A stretch of 7,147 bases of DNA. Source: G039029935 sp039029935 (lineage in GTDB: Bacteria; Chloroflexota; Anaerolineae; Caldilineales; Caldilineaceae). The position numbers and the translations under genes were made by a program. The notes beneath the pieces were generated by a model. It made no database searches. It was not told the DNA's origin and saw only the letters and a program-made list of their open reading frames with translations. The stretch's first letter is position 1; the number at the start of each line of letters is the position of its first letter. The stretch covers positions 1 through 7,147 of the forward strand of contig JBCCFC010000709.1 in the NCBI GenBank assembly GCA_039029935.1, given 5' to 3'. Of this stretch, positions 5,834 to 7,147 are shown piece after piece.

Positions 5834-7057
5834 ATGCAAACTTTAGGACAACAAGACGCGTATATCTATGAAGCGATTCGGACACCACGCTCCAAAGGCA
5901 AAAACAGCGGTGAACTCCATGAAGTCAAACCCATCGACTTGGTGGTCACGTTGATGGATGAGATGGTCGAGCGCACCAACTTGGATACATCCGAGGTCAA
6001 CGACGTGGTGCTGGGCTGTGTGACACCCGTTGGTGATCAGGGATCGGATATTGCCAAAGCCGCTGCGCAAAAGGCAGGCTGGGATTTGGATGTGCCAGGT
6101 ATGCAACTCAATCGCTTCTGCGCATCAGGGCTGGAAGCCGTTAATCTGGGTGCCATGAAGGTACGCTCGGGCTGGGAAGACTTGGTGGTGACAGGCGGTG
6201 TTGAGAGCATGAGCCGTGTGCCAATGGGGTCAGACAGTGGTGCATGGGTCGCTGATCCCCAAACCAACTATGACACCTACTTTGTGCCGCAAGGCATCGG
6301 TGCGGACCTCATCGCCACACTCGAAGGGTTTAGCCGTGATGATGTTGATCAGTTCGCCCTGCGTTCACAACAGCGCGCCAGCTTTGCACGTGACAATGGC
6401 TACTTTGACCGTTCCGTCGTGCCTGTCACTGACATGAACGGCATCACCATTCTGCAGAAGGATTCTTATGTCCGTCCGGATACGACAATGGATGGCTTGG
6501 GTAGTCTGCGACCTGCCTTTGAGACACCGGGGGCACTGGGCTTTGACTTTGTGGCACAGCAGAAATATCCACAGGTCGAAGAGATCAAGCATGTTCACAC
6601 AGCGGGCAACTCATCGGGTATTGTTGATGGTGCTGCGTTAGTCCTCATCGGCTCAGAAGAAAAGGGCAATGACTTGGGGCTAAAAGCTCGTGCGCGCATC
6701 CGCTCGGCAGCGTTGGTAGGCACGGACCCGACTATCATGTTGACAGGTCCTGGACCAGCCGCCACGAAAGCACTCAAACTGGCGGGCATGACGGCTGATG
6801 ACATCGATCTATTCGAGATTAACGAAGCCTTTGCCTCAGTCGTTATGCGCTTCATGCGTGACCTCGACATTGAGTCTGCGGAAAATGTCAACGTCAACGG
6901 TGGTGCGATTGCATTGGGTCATCCACTGGGCGCAACAGGCGCAATGCTGTTGGGTACAGTTTTAGATGAAATGGAACGCACAGACTGCGAAACTGGACTA
7001 GTCGCACTATGTGTCGGCGGTGGCATGGGCATTGCTACCATTATCGAACGAGTCTAA
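5834..7057 (+). CDS. Acetyl-CoA C-acyltransferase (thiolase, FadA/FadI type)
   Basis: This 407-residue thiolase catalyses the CoA-dependent cleavage of 3-ketoacyl-CoA that ends each beta-oxidation turn (or the reverse condensation). All catalytic parts are present: the nucleophile C96 in NRFCASGLEAV, NEAF at 330-333, the His of GHPLGATG (H363) and the C-terminal acid/base Cys in CVGGGMG (C393). The N-terminal block AYIYEAIRTPRSKG and the GGVESMSRVPMG segment are also standard. Length fits the degradative class. No membrane segments or signal are seen, so it is cytoplasmic. It follows the hydroxylase and the dehydrogenase remnant in the same direction, which fits a degradative cluster. The partner hydratase/hydroxyacyl-CoA dehydrogenase is not in the window and may lie downstream or elsewhere. 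The gene ends in tandem stops, TAA then TGA. The enzyme class is certain; chain-length preference is not readable. Confidence 0.95.
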   Translation: MQTLGQQDAYIYEAIRTPRSKGKNSGELHEVKPIDLVVTLMDEMVERTNLDTSEVNDVVLGCVTPVGDQGSDIAKAAAQKAGWDLDVPGMQLNRFCASGLEAVNLGAMKVRSGWEDLVVTGGVESMSRVPMGSDSGAWVADPQTNYDTYFVPQGIGADLIATLEGFSRDDVDQFALRSQQRASFARDNGYFDRSVVPVTDMNGITILQKDSYVRPDTTMDGLGSLRPAFETPGALGFDFVAQQKYPQVEEIKHVHTAGNSSGIVDGAALVLIGSEEKGNDLGLKARARIRSAALVGTDPTIMLTGPGPAATKALKLAGMTADDIDLFEINEAFASVVMRFMRDLDIESAENVNVNGGAIALGHPLGATGAMLLGTVLDEMERTDCETGLVALCVGGGMGIATIIERV

Positions 7058-7058
7058 T

Positions 7059-7147
7059 GATTTACGATTTTTTTGATTTACGATTTACGATTTGTATATG
7101 ATACGATATCGGGTGAACCAACGCTCACAAATCGTAAATCAAAAATC
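7059..7147. repeat. GATTTACGATTT repeats with inverted copy after the thiolase gene
   Basis: GATTTACGATTT occurs at 7059-7070, 7075-7086 and 7082-7093 (the last two overlap), and its complement occurs at 7129-7140. The arms 7070-7086 and 7129-7145 are a perfect 17-bp inverted repeat around 42 bases; a nested 14-bp pair is 7082-7095 with 7127-7140. The RNA would fold into a long AT-rich hairpin that could protect or end the thiolase transcript. It may equally be a dispersed intergenic repeat. The element runs up to the window edge and could continue. No gene is seen here. Confidence 0.8.

Noticed and set aside
7059..7147. CRISPR array
   Set aside because: The units are 12 bases, overlap each other, occur in both orientations and have no regular spacers.

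Overview
The window carries six protein-coding genes and one broken gene, all on the + strand, from a bacterium of moderate GC content. The hydroxylase, the acetyltransferase and the thiolase have readable purine-rich ribosome binding sites. The genes at 53-3407 look richer in A+T than the thiolase end. The phylum cannot be fixed from the sequence. The metal-receptor gene resembles the signal-less forms I associate with Bacteroidota, but the clear Shine-Dalgarno sites argue against a typical Bacteroidota genome, so I leave taxonomy open.

Layout. (1) 53-3407 is a tight group: a P1B-like P-type ATPase with no CPC motif, a helical-backbone metal/cofactor receptor (BtuF-like) without a signal peptide, and a HigA-family antitoxin with no toxin beside it. 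The gaps are 6 and 4 bases, so one transcript is likely. The ATPase frame stays open to the left window edge, so its true N-terminus may lie outside. (2) 3408-3468 is a short spacer with a small palindrome. (3) 3469-5294 holds an FAD-dependent MhpA-like aromatic hydroxylase. Its 3' end runs directly, out of frame, into the last ~80 codons of a long-chain-type acyl-CoA dehydrogenase, which has lost its first ~300 codons. (4) 5297-5752 is a GNAT acetyltransferase that starts 2 bases after the dehydrogenase remnant. (5) A terminator-like hairpin at 5790-5812 precedes an intact acetyl-CoA acyltransferase (thiolase) at 5834-7057. (6) The last 90 bases hold repeated GATTTACGATTT units in both orientations.

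How the genes may fit together. Hydroxylase, acyl-CoA dehydrogenase and thiolase look like the remains of a catabolic cluster: ring hydroxylation followed by beta-oxidation-type shortening of a CoA-linked side chain. The dehydrogenase step is destroyed here. The first three genes look like an unrelated metal-handling unit. I see no strong evidence for a wholly new system. The most unusual items are the hydroxylase/dehydrogenase deletion junction and the ATPase that lacks the transmembrane metal-binding cysteines.
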